A stretch of DNA of 64,000 nt, taken from Alkalibacillus almallahensis. Its GTDB lineage: Bacteria; Bacillota; Bacilli; Bacillales; Alkalibacillaceae. The notes beneath the pieces were generated by a model. It was not told the DNA's origin. It ran no database searches and was given only the letters and a program-made list of their open reading frames with translations. The DNA lies in assembly GCF_011761495.1 (NCBI RefSeq), contig NZ_JAASRU010000007.1, forward strand, positions 90,025 through 154,024, given 5' to 3'. Positions 35,501-45,067 of the stretch are shown here, one piece after another. The translations under genes were made by a program, and so were the position numbers. The stretch's first letter is position 1, and each line of letters opens with the position of its first letter.

Positions 35501-38500
35501 GTTTCATAACCATCTACAGTATCTTCAGAAATCGTATAATCATAAGCTACGCCACGATCATCAAACTTAGGTAAGTTTTCAAATTGATAGGACCAATCAT
35601 CACCTGATACTGTTTGTTGATCAAGTTTTTCACCATTTTGATTGAGAATAACTTCAATTTCCTCAGGTCGATCAGCTGTTTCAGGTGTATCTACCCATGT
35701 TTTGCTTCCTTCAATCGTTAAAGAACCTTCTCGAGTATTAATAAGATCGTATCCATCAATCTCTTTTTCATAACCTTCCACATCAACTTCATCAATTTGG
35801 TATTGATAACGTTCTCCTTGGTTATTATAAGCTGGTAAGTCTGTAAACTCATAATACCAATTATCACCCGCTGAGACGGTCTTTTCTTTTAAGAAATCAG
35901 AATCATTCTTTCGTGTCAACTGTACTGTAATAGATTCAGGACGCTCTTCTGAATTGCCATCTTGCCAAGTTTTTGTTCCCTCGACACTTGTGGTATCAGC
36001 GCGAGTGTTCGTGATTGTGACAGTATCACCATCACGTTCCCTATTTGAATCATAGCCTGTAACAGGTGCTTCTTCTACTTTATAACTGTATTCGACACCT
36101 TCTTCATTATACTGAGGTAAATCCTCAAATTGATGAACCCATTCACCACTTGCATTCGGGGATACATCAACTGTTTTATAAGCGTCTTCTGGGTAGTCTT
36201 CATCACTATGAAGCTTCTGATATAAATTAAGCGTAATTTCATCTGGACGGTCCGCTGTGTCCTCTTGATCAACCCATTCTTTGGTTACGGAAATATCTTT
36301 CGTGTTAGTTAGAAGATTTTCGATTGTAAAACCATCATTCATATTTCCGTCACTATTATTTAAAACATAGTCATTTCCAGGGTCTACTTCTTCAATTGTA
36401 TATTCATGTTTATTTCCTTCTTCATCATAAACAGGCAAGCCATCAAAAGAATGTTGCCACTCAGATGACAGATCAACAGTTTTATAAGGATTTTCGCCAC
36501 CATCTTGTAATAGATTTATGGTAACAGATTCTGGGCGATTCCCTAGACGGTCACCATCATCTAACCAACTCTTAGTCACATCAATTGATCGTTTGAGTTC
36601 ATTGGTGATTGTAAAGCCTTCTTCTACATTTCCTTCAATGTCATTTGCAAGTTGATAATCCTCAACATTCTGCTCCTCGACTGAATAAGTATATTTATCA
36701 CCATTTGAATCAACTGCATCCAATCCAGTGAATTGATAAGTCCAATCATCTGCAGAAGTCATTTCTACTTCATCAACTTTTTCACCATTTTGCATAAGAT
36801 TAACCATAATTGAATCAGGTCTTAAACTTTGTTCATCATTATTATCTTTCCAGTTCTTGTTAGCCTCAAAATCGACTAACTGGTAATTTTGAATGTCTAG
36901 CTGAACTTGTTGATTAGAACCAAGTTCAATATCAAACGTAATATCTCCCCAATAAGGTTGATAACCGTCTAGTGGACTAGTTTCCGTAAACTCATAAGTA
37001 CCAGGACGTAGGTCTTGAACTGTGATAACACCATTCTCATTAGTTGTGTGTGTTGTTTCAGTATAGGTTCCATCATTATCTAAAGATGTAGCTTTTAATG
37101 AGAATTCAACACCCTCTAAAAGTTCATCAGTATCACCATCAACTTTTGTTAGTTCAACAGATCCTTTTATAATCTCGTTATTAATTTCACCAAGATCAAT
37201 TGTTTCCGTAGTAGAATTGTCTGAAATGGTAAACACTTCCGTTTGGCCATCACCTGAAATCTTATAACCGTTCGGTGCTTGTACTTCTTTTAAATAATAA
37301 TCACCAGTAGGTAAGCCTGTGATACTTAATGCACCATTCTCATCTGTTGTTAAACCAGTAAAACCTTCTACGGAACTATCATTTTCTGCATTTATCACAT
37401 CGAACTCAGCACCTGATAACTTATAACCTGTCTCAGCATCTACCTTAGTTAATTGAACATCTGTATAAGGATCATTTTGTACCTCTTGTGTCACTGTCGT
37501 ACCGTTATGCACATCATCTAAGGTTACATCAATTTCAATTGGTCCGCTATTGGCTATATAACCCTCAGGGGAAGCAGTTTCTGTAACCTGGTATGTCCCT
37601 GGTTTTAAATTGTTGAAAGTGACTTTGCCATTTTCATTAGTTGTAGCTGTGTGTGTAGCTGCAGAATAATTACCGCTACCATAGTTTAATTCAAAGGTTG
37701 CACCCGCTAGTGATTGACCATTAACCGAATCTGTTTTGGTCAATTCAATAGCAGTTGTTTTTACTTCATTTTCAATGGTACCTGTTCCGATATCCGCTGG
37801 TTGATCTTGGCTACGATCAATAGTGAACGCGATTGGATCATTCCCTGAAAGATTAAACCCTTTAGGTGCAGCCGTCTCCACAAGTTGATAGTCACCAGGG
37901 CGTAAGTCTCCAGTATCGACAACGCCTTCTGCATCAGAAGTTATTGTTTTAACCACTTCTCCATCTGGGGTTTGAACCTCAAACTCTGCCCCTTCTAGGC
38001 CATCACTCAAATTATCGGCATCAACTTTTGTTGTCGTTGCACTTCCTGGAATCAAGTCATTTTCTACCGTTATTTCATCAATTTCTGTCTGTTTTTCCTC
38101 GATTGTAAAATCATACTCTGTGGTATTTTCTTGATAATCCTGAGCTGGCTGAGTTTCTACAAAATGATAATTACCAGGATCAAGATCTTGGATTGAAATC
38201 ATGCCATCTTGATTTGTCGTATAAGTGCCTTCAACGTTGTTATTATCATCTCTTAATTCAAATTCAACACCTGACAATGGATTACCATTAAATCCGTCTA
38301 CTTTTGTCAATTCAACATGTCGCTTGATTTCTTTGTTAGATACTTGGTGTTGAGTGGTTTCAGCATCAACTGTTACTTGTTCTTCACTTTCAATACCAGT
38401 GACATATCCTTCAGGTGCTTTAGTTTCTTTTAGAACATAATCACCGTACAATAAGTTATCAAATGTCACGATACCGTTCTCATTCGTTGTCCCCGTTTGT

Positions 38501-41253
38501 AATAGAACATCACCAGATTCATCGTATAGTTCAAATTCTGCCCCTGCTAATGTGGTTTCAGGATCATCATTAGCCACTTTCTCTACCAGTAACGACCCTA
38601 CTTCACCACTTATTGATCCAGATATACTTGATAAATCAATAGCTTGAGAGTATTGATCACCTGTATCAATATCACTCGTTTCATTCGCATCAAAAGTGAA
38701 GTTATTAGCAAGATTTCCATCACCTTCATAAAGAATATAAGTATCATATTCTAAGACATAAGGTCGATCAATTTCTCCATTTTCAAAATCGATCGTAAAT
38801 GTCTCTTGACCATTATCATTTTCAGTGAAATCGATAGTATAGTCTTCACCTTGATTTAATGTGTTATCTGTTTTTTGAATGTCTGTTTCTGTCACATTAG
38901 TTTCATAGATTTTGATAGAATCTTTTAATAGTTGCTGATTAATACTTGGTGTATCAGTTACTGTTAAATTGGATACTGTTGACTGTGTAAAGTTAATATC
39001 CACATTCCAATTAACAACTCTCGGATTCTCAGAGCTTTGAGATGCCTCTTTATCCGAATATTCTCCACCATAATCAGGTGATAAAGATGAATCTAAAGTG
39101 ATCGGCTCATTATTATCACTTTCTACAGTTGCGGTGTTATTATACTCATTCTGAATGAGCTGATCGTTTAGATCAGTCGTATATTGAATGACATAACCAG
39201 AATTAATATCTCCTAAAGATACTTCAAAGCCTGAATCACCATTACTATTAGTGCTATCAGATACGCTTGCATCTGTCACTTGATCTCCAAGTTGATAGCC
39301 ATTCTCTCCGCCAGTCAAATTCATTTCATAGACGTTGACGTTATCAACACTAAAATTCTGATCGCCTAAGATATAGTCATTAACGACGACATTGTTTAAA
39401 GTCTCTAAGTTATAGTTCACACCAACTGTCCAAGTGATTTCTTTCGTATCCATGTTATAAGAAGCATGTTTAAACCCGTTGTTCTGCGTATATTCGTCAG
39501 GGTCGAAAGTTGCCGATCCTTCTTTCGTGTGAGATTCGTCATTTCTTGTCCACTCTAATAGCGCATCATTAGTAAATGGACTTTGAGTGACTTCGTCAAA
39601 ATCAATTGCTGTCGTATAATCAATCGTCACTTGCTGATCAATTGCTTGATTAAATTCTATTTGAATTTCTCGAGTTGATTCATCATAAGAATACGTATAC
39701 TCAGAACCATCACTCCATGCATCACCACCATGAGTAACGTTGATATCCTTTGGTGTGAATCCTTGTGGAAGTGTATCCGTAAACGTTACATCTCCCATTG
39801 TATAACTATCACGATTAATTAAAACAGACCAACCAGTTTCTTTACTATTATAGTTTGCATCTTCATGAGATTTAATAAAAATGCCTTGATTGATCGATTG
39901 ATTACCATTTTCCTCATGGTTAAACTCATCACTAATCGTATTTTGGATATCCATATCGTCAAATACGCGTTCAGAAGCTGTTGTTTGATAAGTTACCTTA
40001 TAAGCTTGATTAATGCTATTATTAAACTGAAAATCGAATCCTTCAGAACTTGGGTTTATTGTATATTCAGAAGAGTCGACTTGATTTTCAGCCTTTTCTT
40101 CACCAGTATTTTGATTAATATCAATCTGCTGAACTTCAAAACTATCTTCTATTAATTCTTGATTCGCACCAAACTGATCATGCAATTTAGCGTTTTCTTG
40201 AGTTACATTTTTTTCATCATAATTATATTTGACTTCCCAAGTAATTGTTTGACTGGTGTTATCATAATTAATCGCTTCTTTTTCAAGCGGTTCACCTCGA
40301 ACAACCGATACCGTTGAATCTGCTTTCAAGTCATCTTTGTTGTCACCAGTTAATACGGCTTCGTTCTTATAAGTTTCACCTGTTGAATCATTAACTTCCG
40401 TTTCATACACGACACGATAAGCTGAATCAATAGTTCCTAGGCTTAATGGGAATTCTTGTCCAAAGTTATGGTCTGTTACTTCAGTTTTCCCATCCACATC
40501 CCCATTCGCATTCATGTCTAATTCATATACTTTCAATGAACCATCTACAAAAGAATGATCACCCTCTGTAGGTGTGTCTGTTAATTCTGCATTCTCAATC
40601 GTATTTAAACCTTTATTAAAATCAATCGTCCACTCAATCGTTTCGGTGTTATAAGATTTATCTGGATTAGCTTGCTTTTCAATTCCAGAAGCATTCGGGA
40701 AGAATTTAATTGGGAAATCAATACTTTTCCCTCCCGAAATCGGGAAATTTATTTCATCATCTTCTGCAGGCCCTGAATAGTGAGCATCGAAGCTTGATTC
40801 AAGCTGAATGTTACCTACAATATCACTATTTTTTTCGATATTTTCATTAAAATTTATAACGACTTGATTATCATTTGTATGATAAGTTCCAAAAATAGTC
40901 CCATCTGCTCGTTCCAACGGTTGTGCATCCGATTCTGGAAGAGTCGGAACATTGAACATGTCTGGAACTTCAATATGATAGTAGTCACCATCACCATATT
41001 CATGACCATTCGGTAATTCAAATTGATAATCTAAACTAACTTTAAATTCGTCATATGGGTCTGTCACCTCAATTAATTCATCCGGTGGTAGTTCAGTAGA
41101 TTCACCATTCGACGAAAGCTTATTGAGTGTGACATCTGTCACAATTGTTTCACTTATCTCTTGACCATTGTTCTCTGCAGCCATTAAGGCCGGACTCAAC
41201 ATCGACTGTGTTGCTAATAAAGCAATCATCACTATACTAAGTAATTGTTTCAT
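32509..41253 (-). CDS. Giant LPQTG surface adhesin with SpaA and Cna-B repeats
   Basis: 2,914 residues. A signal peptide (first ~26 residues ending ALMAA) is followed by about six collagen-binding-type adhesive domains (to ~880), six SpaA-like prealbumin domains (~884-1455, each opening with xVxLTKVD), 15 Cna-B domains (~1459-2830, each opening with xxKxWxD and closing ITNTR), an acidic linker, LPQTG at ~2876, a membrane helix and a short charged tail. Both repeat types in other Firmicutes form Lys-Asn isopeptide bonds; the Lys, Glu (VEE) and Asn positions are conserved here. Probably a long rigid cell-wall stalk. Spacing from GGGGG to the ATG is 10 nt. Confidence 0.93.
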   Translation of the reverse strand: MKQLLSIVMIALLATQSMLSPALMAAENNGQEISETIVTDVTLNKLSSNGESTELPPDELIEVTDPYDEFKVSLDYQFELPNGHEYGDGDYYHIEVPDMFNVPTLPESDAQPLERADGTIFGTYHTNDNQVVINFNENIEKNSDIVGNIQLESSFDAHYSGPAEDDEINFPISGGKSIDFPIKFFPNASGIEKQANPDKSYNTETIEWTIDFNKGLNTIENAELTDTPTEGDHSFVDGSLKVYELDMNANGDVDGKTEVTDHNFGQEFPLSLGTIDSAYRVVYETEVNDSTGETYKNEAVLTGDNKDDLKADSTVSVVRGEPLEKEAINYDNTSQTITWEVKYNYDEKNVTQENAKLHDQFGANQELIEDSFEVQQIDINQNTGEEKAENQVDSSEYTINPSSEGFDFQFNNSINQAYKVTYQTTASERVFDDMDIQNTISDEFNHEENGNQSINQGIFIKSHEDANYNSKETGWSVLINRDSYTMGDVTFTDTLPQGFTPKDINVTHGGDAWSDGSEYTYSYDESTREIQIEFNQAIDQQVTIDYTTAIDFDEVTQSPFTNDALLEWTRNDESHTKEGSATFDPDEYTQNNGFKHASYNMDTKEITWTVGVNYNLETLNNVVVNDYILGDQNFSVDNVNVYEMNLTGGENGYQLGDQVTDASVSDSTNSNGDSGFEVSLGDINSGYVIQYTTDLNDQLIQNEYNNTATVESDNNEPITLDSSLSPDYGGEYSDKEASQSSENPRVVNWNVDINFTQSTVSNLTVTDTPSINQQLLKDSIKIYETNVTETDIQKTDNTLNQGEDYTIDFTENDNGQETFTIDFENGEIDRPYVLEYDTYILYEGDGNLANNFTFDANETSDIDTGDQYSQAIDLSSISGSISGEVGSLLVEKVANDDPETTLAGAEFELYDESGDVLLQTGTTNENGIVTFDNLLYGDYVLKETKAPEGYVTGIESEEQVTVDAETTQHQVSNKEIKRHVELTKVDGFNGNPLSGVEFELRDDNNNVEGTYTTNQDGMISIQDLDPGNYHFVETQPAQDYQENTTEYDFTIEEKQTEIDEITVENDLIPGSATTTKVDADNLSDGLEGAEFEVQTPDGEVVKTITSDAEGVVDTGDLRPGDYQLVETAAPKGFNLSGNDPIAFTIDRSQDQPADIGTGTIENEVKTTAIELTKTDSVNGQSLAGATFELNYGSGNYSAATHTATTNENGKVTFNNLKPGTYQVTETASPEGYIANSGPIEIDVTLDDVHNGTTVTQEVQNDPYTDVQLTKVDAETGYKLSGAEFDVINAENDSSVEGFTGLTTDENGALSITGLPTGDYYLKEVQAPNGYKISGDGQTEVFTISDNSTTETIDLGEINNEIIKGSVELTKVDGDTDELLEGVEFSLKATSLDNDGTYTETTHTTNENGVITVQDLRPGTYEFTETSPLDGYQPYWGDITFDIELGSNQQVQLDIQNYQLVDFEANKNWKDNNDEQSLRPDSIMVNLMQNGEKVDEVEMTSADDWTYQFTGLDAVDSNGDKYTYSVEEQNVEDYQLANDIEGNVEEGFTITNELKRSIDVTKSWLDDGDRLGNRPESVTINLLQDGGENPYKTVDLSSEWQHSFDGLPVYDEEGNKHEYTIEEVDPGNDYVLNNSDGNMNDGFTIENLLTNTKDISVTKEWVDQEDTADRPDEITLNLYQKLHSDEDYPEDAYKTVDVSPNASGEWVHQFEDLPQYNEEGVEYSYKVEEAPVTGYDSNRERDGDTVTITNTRADTTSVEGTKTWQDGNSEERPESITVQLTRKNDSDFLKEKTVSAGDNWYYEFTDLPAYNNQGERYQYQIDEVDVEGYEKEIDGYDLINTREGSLTIEGSKTWVDTPETADRPEEIEVILNQNGEKLDQQTVSGDDWSYQFENLPKFDDRGVAYDYTISEDTVDGYETTVDGYDLTNTRSEQTSINVEKEWNDQQDVTNDRPDEVTVELYRNDGDEPFKTETLTSEDDWETTFDQLEVYDDEGAKYTYEVEEQAVEGYQSTKSEDGGIVTFTNTRTGTTDINVSKKWNDQESTDSRPNEISVSLFREGKEEPIEEVTTTKSDNWEYTFNGIERFNEQGKEYQFYVEEEAVDGYNQQNITGDHINGFTITNVSETSVTVDKEWLDEEGSQNRPNQIKVELYQNGNSIDEAQLTSADDWSYTFDGLDAYDLSGKKYNYEIKEVSTSEGYELKGINEDENQQFTVENVRVGTTSVEGSKSWKDDDKADRPESISINLLQNGTVEETIKVTADNNWEYQFENLDRFDENGKPYNYEVSEQEVSGYQSKVEEGTFDITNTRSEQRSIVINKGWKDPNSEDRPSAIQVDLLKNGNSYKEIEITAEDNWTKEVADLPAYDSEGQAIEYSIEEHDVEGYDSNVNGFDITNTRTGTTSVEGTKTWLDGDASKRPETITVNLLQNGEKIKSKPVTSDMDWQYQFKGLDAYDSDGQPYEYTVEEEAVTGYEPIYDEDSYDITNVRSEDINIDVTKTWLDQDSSSRPDSIQVQLLQNGESFREGTVKASDDWVYEFTDVPQFNSDGEEYKYTVSESEVEGYQSSIDGFDITNLRTGTTEVSGTKTWKDDQSAERPDSITVSLLKNGEQVDQQTVTSENGWTYQFDEIEAYNEDGIPHDYTVEEEPVEGYETNIEGYDITNTRVGKTSVEGQKTWLDGNANNRPDAIKIHLLQNGEQIKTQEVTADSNWQYSFDELEKYNDEGKLYDYSIEEKAIEGYHPMYDQFDITNRRVGVTSIDVTKSWEQDAESVRPNSILVSLYQNGELFREATLTASDDWEYTFKDLPEFDQEGKRFEYTVKEKSVDGYSTEVEEYHIINTYEESIPSSGDQEGDQDQGSSNDESSNTEGSNNQNTSNDNDEALPQTGSVFDWKFVVFGGFLLIGGVWLLRRNKMTEDKG

Positions 41254-41555
41254 TATGTATAATCCCCCTTAAAAATATTCTCAAATTAATCACAGTTTTT
41301 TACTATATTTGAGAGTAGCATTTTCACATATGCAAAATCTGTACAACTGAGATTTCTTAATATTTGGGGGTGTTTACTAGATTGATTAGGAATAGTGAGT
41401 TAATTTACCAATTATGAGCATCCAAATTTCAATATCATTCGATAACAACAATCTAAAAAAATTAGACCAATACTTTAAACCCAATAAAAATCCATCGTGA
41501 AATGCCATTGTTCAATAAAGCCTAATAAATACCACTCATACAAAATCTTCATTAA
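41254..41555. other. Upstream region of the adhesin operon
   Basis: About 300 bp, AT-rich, holding the promoter of the adhesin-sortase operon. The best -10 is TATAGT (minus strand, about 41300), but no -35 fits at normal spacing. No repeat, RNA or gene seen. Confidence 0.4.
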
Positions 41556-41586
41556 CAAAAAACCTACTTGGTATCAAGTAGGTTTA
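41556..41586 (-). terminator. Terminator of the DUF2200 gene
   Basis: AAACCTACTTG pairs with CAAGTAGGTTT over a 4-nt loop, followed on the minus strand by TTTTTTGTT. Confidence 0.85.
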
Positions 41587-41635
41587 GATTTGTTTTACAG
41601 TATTTTCTTTTATAAATTTGACTTCTTAGAATAAG

Positions 41636-41989
41636 TTAAACTTGTCTCAAGACCTTCTCCATTGCTTTTCCTTTAGCTAATTCATCAATTAACTTATCTA
41701 AATAACGAATTTCTTGCATGGTTGGCTCTTCAATTTCTTCTACACGCACACCACAGATGACACCTTTTATCAAATGTCTTGAGGTGTTCATTTCAGGTGC
41801 CTCCGCAATAAAGGTTTCAAAATCTGTTTCTTTTTCCAGTTGAGCGTCAATTTCTTCTTGAGTGTACCCTGTTAACCAACGGATGATTTCATCAACTTCA
41901 GATTTTGTTCGCCCTTTTCTCTCAGCTTTTTTAATATAGTGAGGATAGACACTTGCAAAGCTCATCGTATAAATTTTATGTTTAGCCAT
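41636..41989 (-). CDS. DUF2200-family protein
   Basis: 117-residue cytosolic protein with the DUF2200 pattern: [27 protein letters not shown] at the start, [19 protein letters not shown] and a C-terminal [25 protein letters not shown]. Function unknown. GGAG lies 7 nt before the ATG. Single gene with its own terminator. Confidence 0.85.
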   Translation of the reverse strand: MAKHKIYTMSFASVYPHYIKKAERKGRTKSEVDEIIRWLTGYTQEEIDAQLEKETDFETFIAEAPEMNTSRHLIKGVICGVRVEEIEEPTMQEIRYLDKLIDELAKGKAMEKVLRQV

Positions 41990-42086
41990 AGACCTTCTCC
42001 TTCGTCTTTATATCTATACTTTAACATATATTGACCACGAGCTGATTAGGAATTAGTTAACCTATTACTGCATATTAAATATACAA

Positions 42087-42128
42087 AACAACCTCAATTC
42101 TTTGAATCAAGAAAGAATTGAGGTTGTT
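42087..42128 (-). terminator. Terminator of the pseudaminic acid operon
   Basis: A 17-bp perfect stem (AACAACCTCAATTCTTT and complement) with an 8-nt loop, partly A/T-flanked, begins 4 nt after the pseI stop. Confidence 0.85.
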
Positions 42129-42131
42129 AAG

Positions 42132-43172
42132 TTAATCTCTCATCATATTCCATTGAAGTGGTGTTCCTTTTCTAATTGCCTTGTTAGCCTTTTTCCCTAA
42201 CACTTCGGGTAAATATTTCGGACTTAAGCCATACCCAGGCCGAATTGACCGCACATGATGCTCAGTGAATATTTCACCTGGTTGAATATCTTCTACCACA
42301 AATAATGACCGTGCTAGTTTTCGTGATGTAGCTTTTTGTTCAGTTATCAAATAATCGACTTGACCTAGTGCTTTTTCTGCTTGGCGCACGGCATTTACCA
42401 TTTCCTGAAATTCATATGGCTCCATGGAAAAAGTCGCGTCTGGGCCTCCAAGGGCTTTATCTAAAATAAAATGCTTTTCAATAACCCTTGCCCCGAGTGA
42501 TACAGCCGTAATCGGAACAATGCTTCCATCAGTATGATCAGATAAGCCGATCTCTGTGTTAAAGGTATTTTTAAAGTTCACCATAGTGTTCAGATTGGTG
42601 TCTTCAATCTTAGCCGGATAAGCTGATGTACATTTTAATAAGGTAATATCATCATTGCCTACTTGAAGACAAGCTTCAACCGCTTCATGGATTTCTTGAA
42701 TCGTCCCTATCCCTGTCGATATGATCATCGGTTTGTTTTTCGACGCGGCATATTTAATTAACGGTATGTCGGTTATTTCAAAGGAGGCAATCTTATAAGC
42801 TGGCGTGTTCAGCGTCTCTAATAAATCAACAGCTGTTCGATCAAACGGACTGGAAAAACAAATTAAGCCTTGTTCATGAGCATAATCAAACAATTCTTGA
42901 TGCCATTCCCAAGGCGTGTAAGCTTCTTCATATAAATCATACAGCGTCCGTCCATCCCAGATCGTGTCATGGTTCAATTTAAAATAATCTTGTTCTGATT
43001 GAATTGTCATCGTATCAGGTGTGTAGGTTTGTAGTTTGATCGCATCGGCTCCTGATTTAGCTGCTGCATTAATCGTCTGTTTGGCAATATTAATATCACG
43101 ACCATGATTGGCGGACAACTCAGCAATGACCAACACACGATCTTTTAATAATCGATGGTCCAGGTTACACAT
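42132..43172 (-). CDS. pseI: Pseudaminic acid synthase (NeuB/SpsE family)
   Basis: Condenses the 6-deoxy-AltdiNAc sugar with phosphoenolpyruvate to pseudaminic acid. 346 residues: NeuB TIM barrel with AELSANHGRDI, AIKLQTYTPDTM, SSPFDRTAVDLL and STGIGT, then a C-terminal SAF antifreeze-like domain (ARSLFVVEDIQPGE to GYGLSP). Last gene of the cluster; its ATG overlaps the PIG-L gene's stop by one base with GAGGAG 8 nt upstream. Pse rather than neuraminic or legionaminic acid is inferred from the accompanying pseB, C and G genes. Confidence 0.88.
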   Translation of the reverse strand: MCNLDHRLLKDRVLVIAELSANHGRDINIAKQTINAAAKSGADAIKLQTYTPDTMTIQSEQDYFKLNHDTIWDGRTLYDLYEEAYTPWEWHQELFDYAHEQGLICFSSPFDRTAVDLLETLNTPAYKIASFEITDIPLIKYAASKNKPMIISTGIGTIQEIHEAVEACLQVGNDDITLLKCTSAYPAKIEDTNLNTMVNFKNTFNTEIGLSDHTDGSIVPITAVSLGARVIEKHFILDKALGGPDATFSMEPYEFQEMVNAVRQAEKALGQVDYLITEQKATSRKLARSLFVVEDIQPGEIFTEHHVRSIRPGYGLSPKYLPEVLGKKANKAIRKGTPLQWNMMRD

Positions 43173-43885
43173 TACTGATTCTCCTCGTTTTCATTGATTA
43201 AAATGTTTCTCCCTAATATGAAGGCTTCAGCATGGTGAATCCCTATACTAGACCCTCTCCATTCAGATAACACCCGCACTCCTTCGATCGATCTTGGATG
43301 AGGCCAATCGCGCATTTCAGACGTATAAGACTGTAGCGCTTTTAATTTTGTTTCGATGGAATGAGAAATATCGACATACCAGTTCGGATTAAAGCTTGGG
43401 GCAGATTGAGGTGGCATCCATTCAGTACTGGAAACTGTTTCGAAAAATAATAGTTGTTTAACTAAATGTTGGCCTGGAATCGGGCGACAAGCTGTGATGA
43501 CAGCTTCATGAATACGTCTGTGGTCAATATTAACATCACCAATATGATGCGTATAAACAATGTCAGGTTTAACTTGGGCTACTATTTGTTCAATCACTTT
43601 AATAATATCTAATCGGTCCAGTTGATCCATACGATTATCTGGAAACTGATCCAAAATTAACTCATGTACACCTAAGATTTGATTAGCTCGTTCTGCATCT
43701 TTCGCCAATTGTGATAATTGATCATATCGCTCTTCTCGGTCACGCTTAGGATCTCGACTTGTAATCCCTTCTGCTAATATTACAGAATGGACCTTGTCAC
43801 CTTGCCTAATATGATTCACAATCGTCCCGCCACACCCGAGGATTTCATCATCAGGATGAGCGGCTATGACTAAGACATTACGCAT
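43172..43885 (-). CDS. PIG-L family sugar N-deacetylase
   Basis: Zinc-dependent deacetylase of the LmbE/PIG-L type, 237 residues, with the AAHPDDEILGCGG metal/catalytic motif and a second metal site NIDHRRIH. Its start overlaps the formyltransferase gene by 8 nt and its stop overlaps pseI by 1, so it belongs to the nonulosonate operon. Predicted to remove an acetyl group from a cluster sugar, opening an amine for another acyl group. The exact substrate is inference. Confidence 0.88.
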   Translation of the reverse strand: MRNVLVIAAHPDDEILGCGGTIVNHIRQGDKVHSVILAEGITSRDPKRDREERYDQLSQLAKDAERANQILGVHELILDQFPDNRMDQLDRLDIIKVIEQIVAQVKPDIVYTHHIGDVNIDHRRIHEAVITACRPIPGQHLVKQLLFFETVSSTEWMPPQSAPSFNPNWYVDISHSIETKLKALQSYTSEMRDWPHPRSIEGVRVLSEWRGSSIGIHHAEAFILGRNILINENEENQ

Positions 43886-44576
43886 CGCTGTCTTCCTTTC
43901 TCGTTATTTTCACATCAGCATGAATATATCCCTCTTTTAAGCTCGCCCGCTCAAATTCAAATAATAAACCAGCTGTTTCTAAATAGGCACGTGGATAAGA
44001 AGTTGCATCTAACATCCTGATATAATCAAAGGCTTTTTCTAATGTGTCGATTCCCTTCAGATCACCTTCTGTTCTTTTTCGTCTTGAAAAAGAAACCACT
44101 TCCCCGACTTGTTCATAAGGGGTCGGTTCTGTTTCGATTATTTCTTGAATCATTTGCTCGATCCTCTGGGCTGCTCTCATGTAGATTTCTTCAGCTGAGC
44201 CATGTAAATTTAAATCTTTTTTTAGATAAATCGGCCCAGCATCTAACTCCGCTTCACAACGTATAGCCGTTAATTTTGTTTCGTAAATGCCTCGACTGAT
44301 TAAATTTTGTAACGGGGTGCCACCTCTTCCATACGGTAGATCAGTCATATGAAAAACAATACATTCAAAGTTCTCATACACTTCTTGAGGAATGATGAAT
44401 GACCAATGAGGGATAAAAATATAGCGAGGATTAATGGTAGATAAATAGTCGTATGTTAACGATTTGCGATCAGATATATAATAAAATTGATGGTCTAAAG
44501 TATTGGTTAAATTCTCGTAAACTTTATGATACCAGTCATGATTCGCAATAATAACGTTCTTAACTTCGATCACCAC
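43878..44576 (-). CDS. Formyltransferase-like protein of the nonulosonate cluster
   Basis: 232 residues related to the N-terminal domain of methionyl-tRNA formyltransferase, with HMTDLPYGRGGTPLQN as the formyl-donor loop and LDAGPIYLKKDLNLHG after it. Sugar N-formyltransferases have this layout and use 10-formyl-tetrahydrofolate. Overlapped with the deacetylase, it probably formylates the amine that enzyme frees. Start is taken at GTG 44576, immediately after the pseH stop; a second GTG follows directly and neither has a strong ribosome site. Confidence 0.8.
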   Translation of the reverse strand: MVIEVKNVIIANHDWYHKVYENLTNTLDHQFYYISDRKSLTYDYLSTINPRYIFIPHWSFIIPQEVYENFECIVFHMTDLPYGRGGTPLQNLISRGIYETKLTAIRCEAELDAGPIYLKKDLNLHGSAEEIYMRAAQRIEQMIQEIIETEPTPYEQVGEVVSFSRRKRTEGDLKGIDTLEKAFDYIRMLDATSYPRAYLETAGLLFEFERASLKEGYIHADVKITRKEDSDA

Positions 44577-45038
44577 CTATTCATCTAATAATTCTTTATA
44601 AAATTCTATATGCGTCTCATACTCTTTTGGTTTAAAATTCGCTTTTTCAAAAGCCTTAATCGATGCTTTATTTTGATATTTAACCTTCCCAATTAGTTTA
44701 CTAATCGGTAAATCGTATTGATGAACGATGCCTGATAAATACTTGATTAATTCACTACCATAGCCACGGCCACGATAGGCATGGTCTATACTATAATCAA
44801 TCAATCCAACATCTTGTTCTATGTCTAATCTTAATTGACCGATTGGCTGATCGTATCGATTTACCATAAATATTTTATGATGAGGTGATTTCAGTATATT
44901 CTTAAACCATTCTTGATGGTCACTGTAAATAATTTTATTAGAATCAAACGCGTTATCTCGCACACTTTCCTCATTAGCCCAAATATATAATTGATCACAG
45001 TCAGACTCATTTGCTTCCCTAATATAAAAATCCTCCAC
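44577..45038 (-). CDS. pseH: GNAT acetyltransferase, PseH type
   Basis: N-acetylates the 4-amino group of UDP-4-amino-4,6-dideoxy-AltNAc in pseudaminate synthesis. 153 residues: YIREANESDCDQLYIWANEE opening, and YRGRGYGSELIKYL as acetyl-CoA loop. I start at GTG 45038, with AGAGGTG 6 nt upstream; a GTG three codons earlier lies on that site. It follows the hairpin repeat, which separates it from pseG. Confidence 0.82.
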   Translation of the reverse strand: MEDFYIREANESDCDQLYIWANEESVRDNAFDSNKIIYSDHQEWFKNILKSPHHKIFMVNRYDQPIGQLRLDIEQDVGLIDYSIDHAYRGRGYGSELIKYLSGIVHQYDLPISKLIGKVKYQNKASIKAFEKANFKPKEYETHIEFYKELLDE

Positions 45039-45067
45039 TCTAAACACCTCTATTCAATTAACATTTA

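Noticed and set aside
39865..40155. Frames antisense to the adhesin (also 33941, 34774)
   Set aside because: Shadows of a long repetitive gene; low-complexity antisense with no ribosome sites.
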